Shown piece after piece: positions 24,301 through 34,400 of a DNA stretch of 64,000 nucleotides. Location: assembly GCF_029873635.1 (NCBI RefSeq), contig NC_080420.1, positions 30,309,032-30,373,031 of the forward strand, in the 5' to 3' direction. The position numbers and the translations under genes were made by a program. The stretch comes from Malania oleifera (taxonomy: Eukaryota > Streptophyta > Magnoliopsida > Santalales > Ximeniaceae). Every line of letters starts with the position of its first letter. The stretch's first letter is position 1. Below the pieces are notes generated by a model. The model made no database searches and was not told where the DNA came from. It saw only the letters and a program-made list of their open reading frames with translations.

Positions 24301-24632
24301 TGTTTACCCAGTCATTATGATACATATATGTTGAGCTCAGATTGAATATGCTATTTAAGTTTTCATATCGGCTTGATTGTCTTATGTTCTTAGTATACAA
24401 AGTAGTGAAAGTATAATGAATGCATATATACTAAGACTTTATATTTAGGCGCACATCACTTCCAAGCATGTAGTCATCACTCCCCCTTAAATCTAGGAAC
24501 TAACAAAGACTCAAATGATTATATTATTTCTATTTGAACACATTCTTCCTTCTGCCCTATGAGGTTTGCCTCCTTGATTGCCCACATCATCTCCTTGTCT
24601 ATGCCTCTAGCACATTTAAATAAACAATTGAG
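21325..24632 (-). other. Non-coding internal region of the gag-only element
   Basis: AT-rich, no recognisable coding. At least seven C-rich tracts are minus-strand polypurine tracts: near 21327, 21368, 21490, 21541, 21621, 21664, 23053 and 24480. The one at 21327 abuts the LTR. Confidence 0.6.
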
Positions 24633-25447
24633 CTAGACATGCCCTTTTCTTTTGTAATATAAGCAAGCTTTATGTGCACGTGAAAGATTATGCTTATATA
24701 TTCTATTTTTACTTAGTGAGGCATGACTATGGGTTTGATAAACGGAACATGAACCCTTTTTGAAAATATTGTTCTTTGTAACTCTAAAGGGTTTATCGGA
24801 GTTATCTTCTTCACTTGTGGATTTGAAAATCATTCCAGATTAATTTTCAATTTTTCTTTGTAAGCAAATGATTTTCAAAACCTTCACAATTTTTCCTTTA
24901 CTAAGGTGGCATGATATTGTCTTAGATTTTCTAATTGAGTTGCCCACCTTTTATTCTCATTTTTCAAGATTGCTTTCTTATTGGATATCCTAACTAGCAA
25001 CTTATGCATTTTCCCTAAAATAGTTTCTATTTGTTTGTAAGAAGGCATGCTTTCATCTTTAAATTCATTGCATGATTCATCACAAGAAATATTATAATAA
25101 TAGTTATATGATTCAATGCATGCATCATCAGCAGTATTATCACAATATTCAATAGATGATTCAACATATGACGTATGGCATTTTTCAACACACGAATCAC
25201 CCATAGATATAGCATGAGGATCATATACCTCTTCATCTGCTGAAGCTATTTGTCCATGATTTGCCACTACCTGATCATTTGAGCTTAGAGCTTCCAAAGT
25301 GGCAGTCTCTTTTATCTGGGTCTCTCCATATCTCTTATCCAGCTCCTCCCATATATCCCTCATAGAATTACATGCCATAATCTCAAGAAGGATATTGGAA
25401 CTTAAAGCACAATATAACTTATCCGCCGCATATGAATTCATATGCAC
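24633..25447 (-). pseudogene. copia gag remnant
   Basis: Minus-strand fragments of copia gag. The N-part (25447-24884) starts in the capsid region with AADKLYCALSSN and MACNSMRDIWEELDKRYGE, then becomes acidic and cysteine-containing. The C-part (24833-24633) is basic and ends in a degraded zinc-knuckle motif CLYYKRKGHV, in which the first cysteine pair is altered. The gag N-terminus near the PBS (25680-25450) is out of frame. No pol follows. Confidence 0.75.
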
Positions 25448-26957
25448 TAATATAGTATCATTTTTCGTTCATTTGCATACAAATTCCTCTAACAGTTATT
25501 CACTAGGCCCACCAATCTGTTGATTTTATAAATACACTCATTTTTTGCTTCTAGGAGGAAAAATTTTCACTGCAAAATATTGGGGGCCTAGTAAATGACA
25601 GTCCCTCACCGAATGGGGATACACCAATATGAGTCATTGCAATCTTTTACAAAAACGTTTAAGTCTATGCAACGAGGCTCTGATACCAATTGATGGAATT
25701 GGTGTATTCCCAAAAGGAGGTGAATTGGGTATTTAAAAAATTATTTCTAGGTTTAATCAAAATCACAATCAGTGTAACACAACCTATGGTCTGTTTAAGT
25801 AACCCCAATTCCATGGATAATAAGATATGAAAATATATTTAAATCAAGATATAGAAAATTAAATAAAGCATTCAAGTGCAGAAATTAAAAATCATAGAGA
25901 AGAGAATGACACAGGATATGTTATTGAGGTTCGGCAACTGTGCCTACGTCCCCGCCTCAGCTAACCAGCTAGAGGATTCCACTAATGCTCACTTAACAGG
26001 TGGAGCGACACCAATTACAACACCCTTTCCTTATTAGGCGAGGGAAATCCTAGCTCACATTACAGGGTTAAGCTCAACCTACAACTACACCTTACAAGAC
26101 GGTGCTCCTAGTTCTCCTAACTGGGTCTGAACCATTCTGGTGCTCTCCTAATCGGGTTTGAGCCAATCCAGTGCACGTTACAAGTCAGTGCAATCCTCTT
26201 CCGACTACATGTCAGGGAATACAATAATAATCAATTTTTTGTGTACAAATAGAATGCTTTTACACTAAGCAGATGATGTACAACAATAAGCACAAATGCA
26301 CTCACACATGATATGAAATTAAAGTTCAAGTGAGTTTGGGTGTTTTTCTCAAAATAGATATTTCAATCTTTGAAGATGATGTATATGATAAAGCACTTTA
26401 AAGATTTAACCCCAAGTGAATATTTCCCTAAAAATGTATTTCAATCAAAAGTAGGAAAACCTAGGGTTTTGTTGTCTAATCAATTTATGCCCAGAGAAAA
26501 TATATGATCTTTGATTTAAAAATGAAGTATACAATAAATATGTCAAAGATCTTAAACCCTTAAGTTATATTCCCAACAATGATTTTCAATAATATAGTTT
26601 AAGGGAAGTGAGGGTTTTAGCTCAAAAATGATTTTTGTAATAAAAGCAAGTGAGCTTTTGAATCTTGCAATGAATGTGCAAAGATTCACTAGCTAGAAGT
26701 AGTTTCTCCAATAAATATTTATCAAGAAAATATTTGGAGAAAACCTATAAGCTTACTCTCAAATATGATATTCAAAATAAAGATTGAGGAAGAGTAAGTG
26801 CTTTGAAGTAAAAAATGAATGTGCAAATTAAATGCTCTTTTTCGAAAGATTTTTCAAGTGAATGATGAAAAGAGAATGAAAAAATGAATAAAGCACAAGA
26901 AATTTTTTGGAACGATTTTCCTAGCTAATATTCTTGCTAATCATGCTAATTAAAGGG

Positions 26958-26967
26958 GTATTTATAG
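26958..26967 (-). promoter_or_regulatory. Probable TATA box of the 5' LTR
   Basis: Minus-strand CTATAAATAC. Confidence 0.6.
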
Positions 26968-27061
26968 ACTTTCTAGGATTTTTGACCGTTAGGGATATGC
27001 TTATCATTTTCAAAAATATTTAATTAAAAATTAACCATGATTAGCGTCGTAAAAAATCCAA

Positions 27062-27400
27062 GAACCCGAGAGCTTTGTTCGACCTAGTGTATCGCCAATC
27101 GGCTAACCTCACTCAAGAATTTGAGTTTTCAATGACGCTTGGTCGACCTAGGGAGGTGACAGTCAGCTGACGTTGGGCAATTTCGAACCCTTCGTAGGTT
27201 CGGTCGACCTAGGCACAAGGCCGGTCTGCTAGTCCAAGGTGTCCGGTCGACTGATGCTTATTTGAACTATAGGACCGGTCGATCGAGGCATAAAGAACAG
27301 TTCAAAAGTTAAGGTCGGTCAGCTGGTCTTGATGCTTGAGGATGGTCAGTCGGCCGAGGTCAGTTGACCAAGGCAATTTGACCTTGCAATGATCGGTCGA
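27062..27400 (-). repeat. Short palindromic motif cluster (GGTCGACC type), 5' LTR
   Basis: About ten copies of CGGTCGACCTAGG, GGTCGGTCGACT and related motifs, the same array as at 20552-20886. Confidence 0.75.
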
Positions 27401-27825
27401 CTAAGTAGAGTAAAAATATTAATTTTTAACCTTATTTTTGCCCTAAAATTTTCAAACCTGTTTGTGCAAGAGTATAGCATTTTATGAAAGGTTTTTCTAT
27501 AAAATTTTCGGTCCCTATGGTCATGTTTTGATTCCCTACAGCTCGTGTATGGTCATCCCAAGCTCTCAATCATATCTTGTATAAAATGCATTAATACAGA
27601 CCAAATCAAAAACTAAATGCAATACAATATAAAACAAATATGTCTTCTTTGCTCTTCAATCTGTCGTGGAATATGCCAAGCTGTATTCGCTTTAAGTTTC
27701 GTCTTGGCTTCCATTTTACGTTCCCTTACGTGTGTGCAGAATTACAAACCTATTCACATACTAAATGTGACATAAGTAACTTGCACTTTGTCATTATCAA
27801 AATAGAGATTAGATTCAAAAAGTCA

Positions 27826-28266
27826 CTAGAATCCATGTTGTATTATGAAAGTTCAATTTTCTTATTGTCTTATCTTAAATGAACTTTCTACTTTATGAAT
27901 GGCATGTTAAAGCTCCAATAAATATGAACGTCTTTATTATGACTTATATACATAAAGTAAAGGGGAGCAAATTTTAGATATGCATATAGTAAGGGGAAGC
28001 ATATTTTAGTCTCATTTAAGAATATGCATAAATTGAGAGGGACCTTTGAATTATACCCTATAAAGAACACCAATGGTTTGTCATCATCAAAAAGGGGGAG
28101 ATTGTTAGCCTTTGTGGCTAGATGATCTTTATTGTCATGTTTTGATGATAACAACCCATTAGTGGTTCTAAGTAAACTAATCTTTGCATATCAAACTATG
28201 ATAAGAACAAACACAAATGCAAAAAGTAAAATCTAATGGGTTAGACATCATCAAAAAGGGGAAGAT
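27826..28266 (+). mobile_element. 3' internal end of an LTR element, with a duplicated polypurine tract
   Basis: Non-coding. TCATCAAAAAGGGGGAGATTG (28083-28103, 21 bp) is followed by an LTR-start-like sequence TGTTAGCC. About 170 bp later the same arrangement recurs at 28249-28272 and leads into the LTR. This looks like a duplicated internal-end/LTR-start junction. Confidence 0.55.
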
Positions 28267-29044
28267 TGTTAGTCTTAGTAGCCACATAATCATGTTTAAT
28301 GTGTTTTGATGATATTAACATATTTGTTGTTCCTAGTGTATTCCTATCTTTGCAGATCATGTTTAGTACAGGTGTAAGTAACAGATACATGAAGTAATGG
28401 ATCAAAGGCAAAGATCGGACCGAGTAGACGTTCGAATAAGGAAAGATCAGATGGACACTCACTCAGAAGAATTCAAGAACAGCAAAAGGAAGTTTAATGT
28501 ATAATTGTATGTAATATGGAGTGTTTGAGGTAGTACATTTTGTAACTCTTAAGGTTTTGTTTCTTACATGATTTCTGAGCAAGAGTTGAGCAATTGCACA
28601 TGCATACTAGGACACATGAGTATATAGGATTTCACTAAGTCATAAATTCAACACTCATAGTTTTCAAAGATAAAAACAAAGAGGTTGACAAAAGTATCCT
28701 ATACTTAAATATGTTTTCATAAGGGACAAGTTTTCAACATCTTAGTTTTGCAAACTTTTAAATTCTTGGTCCCAGTTGCGTCAAGACGAATTTTATGTCC
28801 TAAAGCCTCAAGAAATTCAAATATATTTTTATAAAGGACATAGTAACATATAAGATATCAAAATGAGCTTTCAAATGAGTTTTCATAAATAAGATATCTT
28901 ATATTCAAAGGGAAACTCATTTGGACAAGTATTAATCTTCACTTACTAAATATCTTTCATATACTTTTGTCCAAGAATGGGCTAAGACATTAAAAGGCTT
29001 TTTAGTATGAAAAAAACAAGGCATTAGTCAACTAATAGGGTACA

Positions 29045-29285
29045 TTCGTCGACTAGTTAATTTAGTAGTCTAATTGAGTTTCTTCGCACTCGAATCGTTG
29101 ACAACAAGGTATGATTCGTCGACGAATTGGGTGGACTCGTCGACAAATAGGCTTTGACTTGTCAACGAATTTTTCCAGTGGCCAAACGAGTTTTTAGCCC
29201 AAGTGACTCATCGATGAAAAGGGGTAATTTGTTGATGACTGAGGGTGACTCGTTGACATTTGAGTGCATTTCATCGATGATTAAA
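29045..29285 (+). repeat. Short palindromic motif cluster (TCGTCGACGA type)
   Basis: Copies such as ATTCGTCGACGAATT and ACTCGTCGACAAAT, with diverged ones (TCATCGATGA), recur every 25-35 bp, ending about 100 bp before the TATA box. Confidence 0.75.
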
Positions 29286-29386
29286 ATCAAGACCTAAACA
29301 CCAACTGCTAGAAAACAGTTAGTTCTTGAGCCAATCAAATGCGATTCACTTCCAACTGTTAGATAACGGTTAGCTTGACTCTTTAA

Positions 29387-29396
29387 CTATAAATAC
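29387..29396 (+). promoter_or_regulatory. Probable LTR TATA box
   Basis: CTATAAATAC. Confidence 0.6.
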
Positions 29397-30058
29397 AACT
29401 TCATAGACTTGTTTAAATAAGTTTTTGAGTGTTTACAAGTTTTTAGTGAAAAACATATCTTAAACATCAATCCTAAGCGCTTTGCATTTTAGTTCATATT
29501 AACAAGTGCTCAATTTCTCTCTTGCTCTCTAATCTTGTTCAATTCACTTCCTTGAGAGAATAGTGTGAGGATTGTTTTGTAATTAATATCAACTAATATG
29601 AGGAGCTTCATTTTATAATTCATCTTCTTCTTGTAAAAGGTTCTTTGTGAACCAATGGGTAAAGGTTCTTGGTGAACCGAGTTGCAAGGCTTCTTGGTGA
29701 ACGTTGCGACTCTTGGTGAGCGGTGGGATTTGTTCCCGTGCGAAGGCTCTTGGTGAATGTTCTCTCGTTGTAAGACTTCTTCGCTAGTAAAGGAGTTTGT
29801 TAGTGGATTGTGAAATCCTTGAGTTGGTCTCAAGGCGTGGACATATGCTTGATGCTGAACCACGTCAAAATATCGATGTTGAGCTTTCTCTTCCTATACT
29901 CCATAGTTTATACCTTGTGCATGAATTTTTTGTATTTTATATTGTGATATAATTGTTTTCATCTTACCAAAATTATTATTTTGTAGAGAAAAACGAAAAT
30001 ACATGAAAGAGTCCATTCACTCCCCCCCCCCCCCTCTGGACTCTACACCGAACTGACA

Positions 30059-30771
30059 GGGTTGTTTGATACTTTTGTCAAAAATTATGAAAACAAAAAT
30101 TGGAAACAAAAACTAAAAACTAGAAATCGAAACTAAAAATTAGAAATCAACAACATGATTGATTATTATTTGCAAAGTTAAAATAAATTAAACTTTTATT
30201 TTAAAAAAATGCGCATTTTATTTTGTAAATCAAATAATATTTTTAAAAATATGATTAAAAAAGTGAAAAATAATACAAACTAAAAATACTATAATAAATA
30301 TTAAAGCTATCATAATTATTTAACTTAATTATTGTATTTTCAAACTTCATTTTACAATAAAAATTTTATTGTACATGGATATTGAGACATTAAAAATATA
30401 TTTTAATTATTTTTTATTTTTTTATTTTTTTATAAAATTTTAAAATTTTTGACAATAAATTGTCAAAATAATTGAAAATCATAAAATTTTTATTTTCATT
30501 TAAAAAAAAATGAAAAGCAATAACAAAAATAAAATTTGATTATATAAACAAACATATTTTTATATTTTTATAATGTACTAGGCGAAAACAAAACAAAGAA
30601 TAGAAAACAACCAACCATACCATTTATATGCTTTTATTTGATTAAAATGACGTCATCTGCAATCCTCATGCGGTCTTGCTCATCCGTGCCGGTCCACAGC
30701 CAGCTGAGAGCTCTTCCACTTCTTATTTATTTACTTATTTTCAAAAGTATACACTGTTCCAGTGATTAGCA
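30059..30771 (+). promoter_or_regulatory. Promoter region of the DNL zinc-finger gene
   Basis: The first 550 bp are very AT-rich with no gene. The last 150 bp are more balanced. TGACGTCA (30649-30656), a perfect bZIP-type palindrome, lies 116 bp before the start codon, and T/A-rich TTATTTATTTACTT at 30724-30739 could serve as a TATA-like element. The roles are inferred. Confidence 0.5.
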
Positions 30772-31414
30772 ATGGCTTCCACTGCCCCAAACACTGTATC
30801 TTCTCCCTTCTCCTCCCCAGTGTTCAAAGCTCGTAGACCCACTGCCTTTTCGCCATTTAACAGCTTCTTAAGATCTATTTCGGCTCCCAAAAACAACCCT
30901 CACGCCAGGCTCCCCAGGTCGCCTAATACCCTTTCGCAGTTTCTTCTTCTTCTTCTTCTTCTTCTGGCCTTTTTTAAAATAAACTTCTCTTCCTCGTTCA
31001 GGCTTTGCTGTGATAATGGGACGCTAATTTGGCGCGGATTGAGGATTTCTCATACAACATCAGTATCAAGAAAGCGTGTATCGGCAGTTTCGAGTTTGGA
31101 GGATGGTAGTCCTAATGCGAACCCCGAATCAGAGCCTTCCTCGTCATCTTCTCCGCGGGTAAAAGGGACTCCTTTGACTTATTGTTGCCTCTTGTTGATA
31201 TGCTTTGCCTTAATTTCTTGCAATTCACTCTCTCTTCTTGTTATAAGACTATTTATTTGCAGTTTGTCAATGTATTTTGTGTTCTTAATGCTATCTTTTG
31301 ACTTATTGTTGCCTCTTGTTGATATGCTTTGCCTTAATTTCTTGCAGTTCACTCTTTCTTCTTGTTTAGTGACTATTTATTTGCAGTTTATCAATGTATT
31401 CTGTGTTCTTAATG

Positions 31415-31481
<67 letters not shown>

Positions 31482-34400
31482 GTCCTATGTGCATTTCTAA
31501 ACCTGTTAATTAAAATAAAAAATTTATTTTTGATAGGAAAATTAATATAAAACTTATAAATAAGAAAAACCACAGAATTGGACTGGGTATTTGAAAGTAA
31601 GAGATCTCCTAGTTGATTTTTTCAATAAATTTTATCATCTTGTTATGGAAATTGAAAATTGGATCTGTCTTTGCTACTATTTCGTTAGGGACAGTTTGCT
31701 GGATTTTTTGGCTTCCCAAACTAATCTGAGGCACATTACCCTTTTTGAGGATTATTTGCAATGTTAAATTAGTGATTACAGAATATATGATTAGACTTGT
31801 TATAAACTAGTAAACAGGCACTTACTATAATACTATGCATGTGTAGCAATAGTGGCTGTTTTAGTGCTGACAGTAAAATACAAAACAGAAAATGCGCCTA
31901 CTGATGCCATGATAACGATTGGCAGTTTTGAGAGTGATGGGGATTTATTAATCCATGGGGAAAGGAGTGCATAAACCAAAAAAAAAAAGGGAAATTGCAA
32001 AAGCTGACAACTGAATTCAACACTCTTGCCTTTGCTCTTCTGTTTTCTTTCTGCAGAAACATTTTTTTTATGATTCTTATATTAAAGGCTCTCTATGGTC
32101 ACTGTGCTTCTCCCAATAATAAATCCTTGCAAATCAGGGGCTGCATCTTGGTTGTGTTGGCTGGGTTAGCGGTCAGCCCAAGCTTAACCTAATAAAATAG
32201 AAGCTTAAGCCCATGTCTTCATCCTTCAATTCCATTTCTTCAACTGAAGCTTCACCACTGCTCATTATTTCATTGGGTTGCATGAGGTTAGGTTGGATTT
32301 AGGTTGAGTTCAGGTAATTTTGCAATCAAAACTATGTTTCCATTATATTGGGTTTAGGAGCTTTAGTGACTTTTGCTAGATTTGGTAGGAAAAAGGAAGG
32401 GGCAGCGCTTTGAAAATGTGCTTTTTTCCCAGTTTTTTTGGGATTGTGGATGGAGTGTAACACGCACATTTTTCTAGGGAAGAGGTTGGCTCAGGTGCTG
32501 GTTTGGGAAAAGATACATTATTTAGCCTCTCTTTTGTGTGTGGGACAAAGGATTTTTAAGGGGGTGAGCTTTTATGATATTCGGCACAATTGATGTTATG
32601 TGTTGGAGTGCTAGTTCGTGATGGTTTTTTTCTCTTTTGTTCTTCAGTTTGTAGGTTGTTCCTTTATGTTTTTTTCTGGATTTTCCAGACTTTGTTAAGT
32701 AGATGTCTGATTCTCCTAGATGTATATTTTTATTCTATTAATGAATTCTTCTAAAAATTCATGTCAAATATAACAACTCCCTCGTTCACACACATGGGTG
32801 GCATGACACCTTAGCTTAAGCCCAACCTGGTTTGAGTTGGTACAGGTCTCAGGTTGGCCCACCCAATTCCAACCATGTTTCAAACACACTTAGAGAATGT
32901 TGATGAGTGCAAGAAGTTAAGGGATGGATTAGGTGGGTGGGAGTTTAAATGGATTAAGCGATAATGTGAGAGAAACTTGGTTGGGGAGTCCTCATTTGTG
33001 CAATTAAGACATTTTTTGGATGGCAGAATCTAGTTGCTATTTGATATCATTTTTTAATCATGCTTAAAAGGCTGTTTGGTGGCCATCAAATGTAATAAAA
33101 AAACGACAATTCTCTAGAGAAAATGACAGCTTTAAAAAATCACAAAATTTGAGTTTTCTTTTAATATTACACCATAGATTTCAAATGTGCCAAACCACAC
33201 CTACATCCAACTCTCTCATGGATAGTTTACGATAGTTGCACAAACACATATCTCATTTGCATACATTTGAGGAACCCATAATGGATGTATATGAAAAACA
33301 GTGAACTTATGAAGTTCTAAACAAATAGAATTAATAGCCATTATGGAACTGATATATTGGAGGAAGGAATTGTAACTTAGAGATATCTTGTTCACCCCAG
33401 CTAGAAAAATAGGTGGCCTCCATTTTTATTTCTTAGATGCTTACATAAATTTTAGGGAAAAAAAAAAACTCAATTGGAGAATTGGAGGTCAAGAGGCTGT
33501 ATATGATCATTTTAATATGTAGATAGAGGATACTCCTTGAAAATTAAGGAAGCAGTTCTAAGTCAGTCCTTACTGTAATAAATTCTGGATTTTGGGAATT
33601 ATTTGAAATTCCAACTAATATGGATATCCAAAACTCATTTGAAAAATTTGAAATAAATAGGAAGTAATTCAGCAATGGATTTTTGCACTTGGAACATGAA
33701 AAAGACATGCACCATAAGAAAGGATGTACTCTCATTCTGTGATTGTGGATAGGCTTCCTTCGTTTGGTAAAATGTTTGAAACAGTTCCAAAATTCTTGAG
33801 ATAACTTCAGAAAATTTTGTCAAAATGGTCAATTTTTTCTGAGAAGTGTGATTGTTACAAGGTGTGGGGTCTGTGTCATGCTTGTTATTGGGTGTGGGAG
33901 TATGTGCATATTTGTCTGATTGTATTGAGAATGTACAAGTTTCCTTAAGTTGTTGATCATATTAGATGGGGGAGCAACAGGCTTTATTCTTTTGTAGCTG
34001 TTTTGAATTATCATTCCTGTTGAACCTGTGGTAATTCGCTAGTTTTCTGTGCAGGAAGCAACTACTGATATAGGACTCCCAAGGAGAAGTTTGATTGTTC
34101 AATTTACATGTAATGTATGCGGTGAAAGAACACAAAAGGTCATCAATCGATTAGCCTATGAACGGGGAACTGTTTTTGTGCAGGTAACCATTCATCTTGG
34201 TGACACTTTTACTTTGAATTTCTTTTGGCATTTTTCTTCATGGTGCCAGAGCCATTAAAAGTTTGAATTGTCTGTTGACGATTGTAACTTATTGTTTCTG
34301 CATTCATAGGATGGCTTAGAAAAAGAAAATCTATGCCTAGCAAAAAAAAAAAGAAAAAAAAAAAAAACAAATAGAAGATCATGAGGTTTCTTCTTATCAA

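Larger units (their letters stand above)
20063..27825 (-). mobile_element. gag-only, probably non-autonomous copia element
   Basis: Minus-strand element: 5' LTR 27825-25691, PBS next to it (25690-25678, TGGTATCAGAGCC), gag remnants (25447-24633), about 3.1 kb of AT-rich non-coding sequence, a polypurine tract (about 21346-21325) and the start of the 3' LTR (21324-20063). The 3' LTR is cut by the gypsy LTR at 20062/20063 and its last 860 bp or so are missing. No protease, integrase, RT or RNase H motif was found between the LTRs. The internal region has many CTCCCC tracts (minus-strand GGGGAG), as in the 3' part of SIRE-like elements. Confidence 0.8.
25691..27825 (-). repeat. 5' LTR of the gag-only copia element
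   Basis: About 2.1 kb, plus-strand start TGATGGAATTGG at 25691 next to the PBS. The outer end reads AAAAGTCA at about 27825, where the 3' LTR has AAAAGTCAACA, so the last three bases are lost or changed. TATA box at 26967-26958 (minus). Confidence 0.82.
28267..30058 (+). repeat. LTR of a copia-like element (3' LTR or near-solo)
   Basis: 1,792 bp, starts TGTTAGTC after a polypurine tract and ends ACCGAACTGACA at 30058, just after a poly-C run as in the SIRE-like LTRs. A TATA box CTATAAATAC is at 29387-29396, with a TCGTCGACGA motif cluster before it. No PBS follows, so it is a 3' LTR. The 5' portion of its element is missing. Confidence 0.75.

Noticed and set aside
31159-31500. Continuation of the exon 1 open frame past 31158
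   Set aside because: It runs into the tandem duplication and CT microsatellite; a consensus donor at 31159 and exon 2 in phase support splicing.
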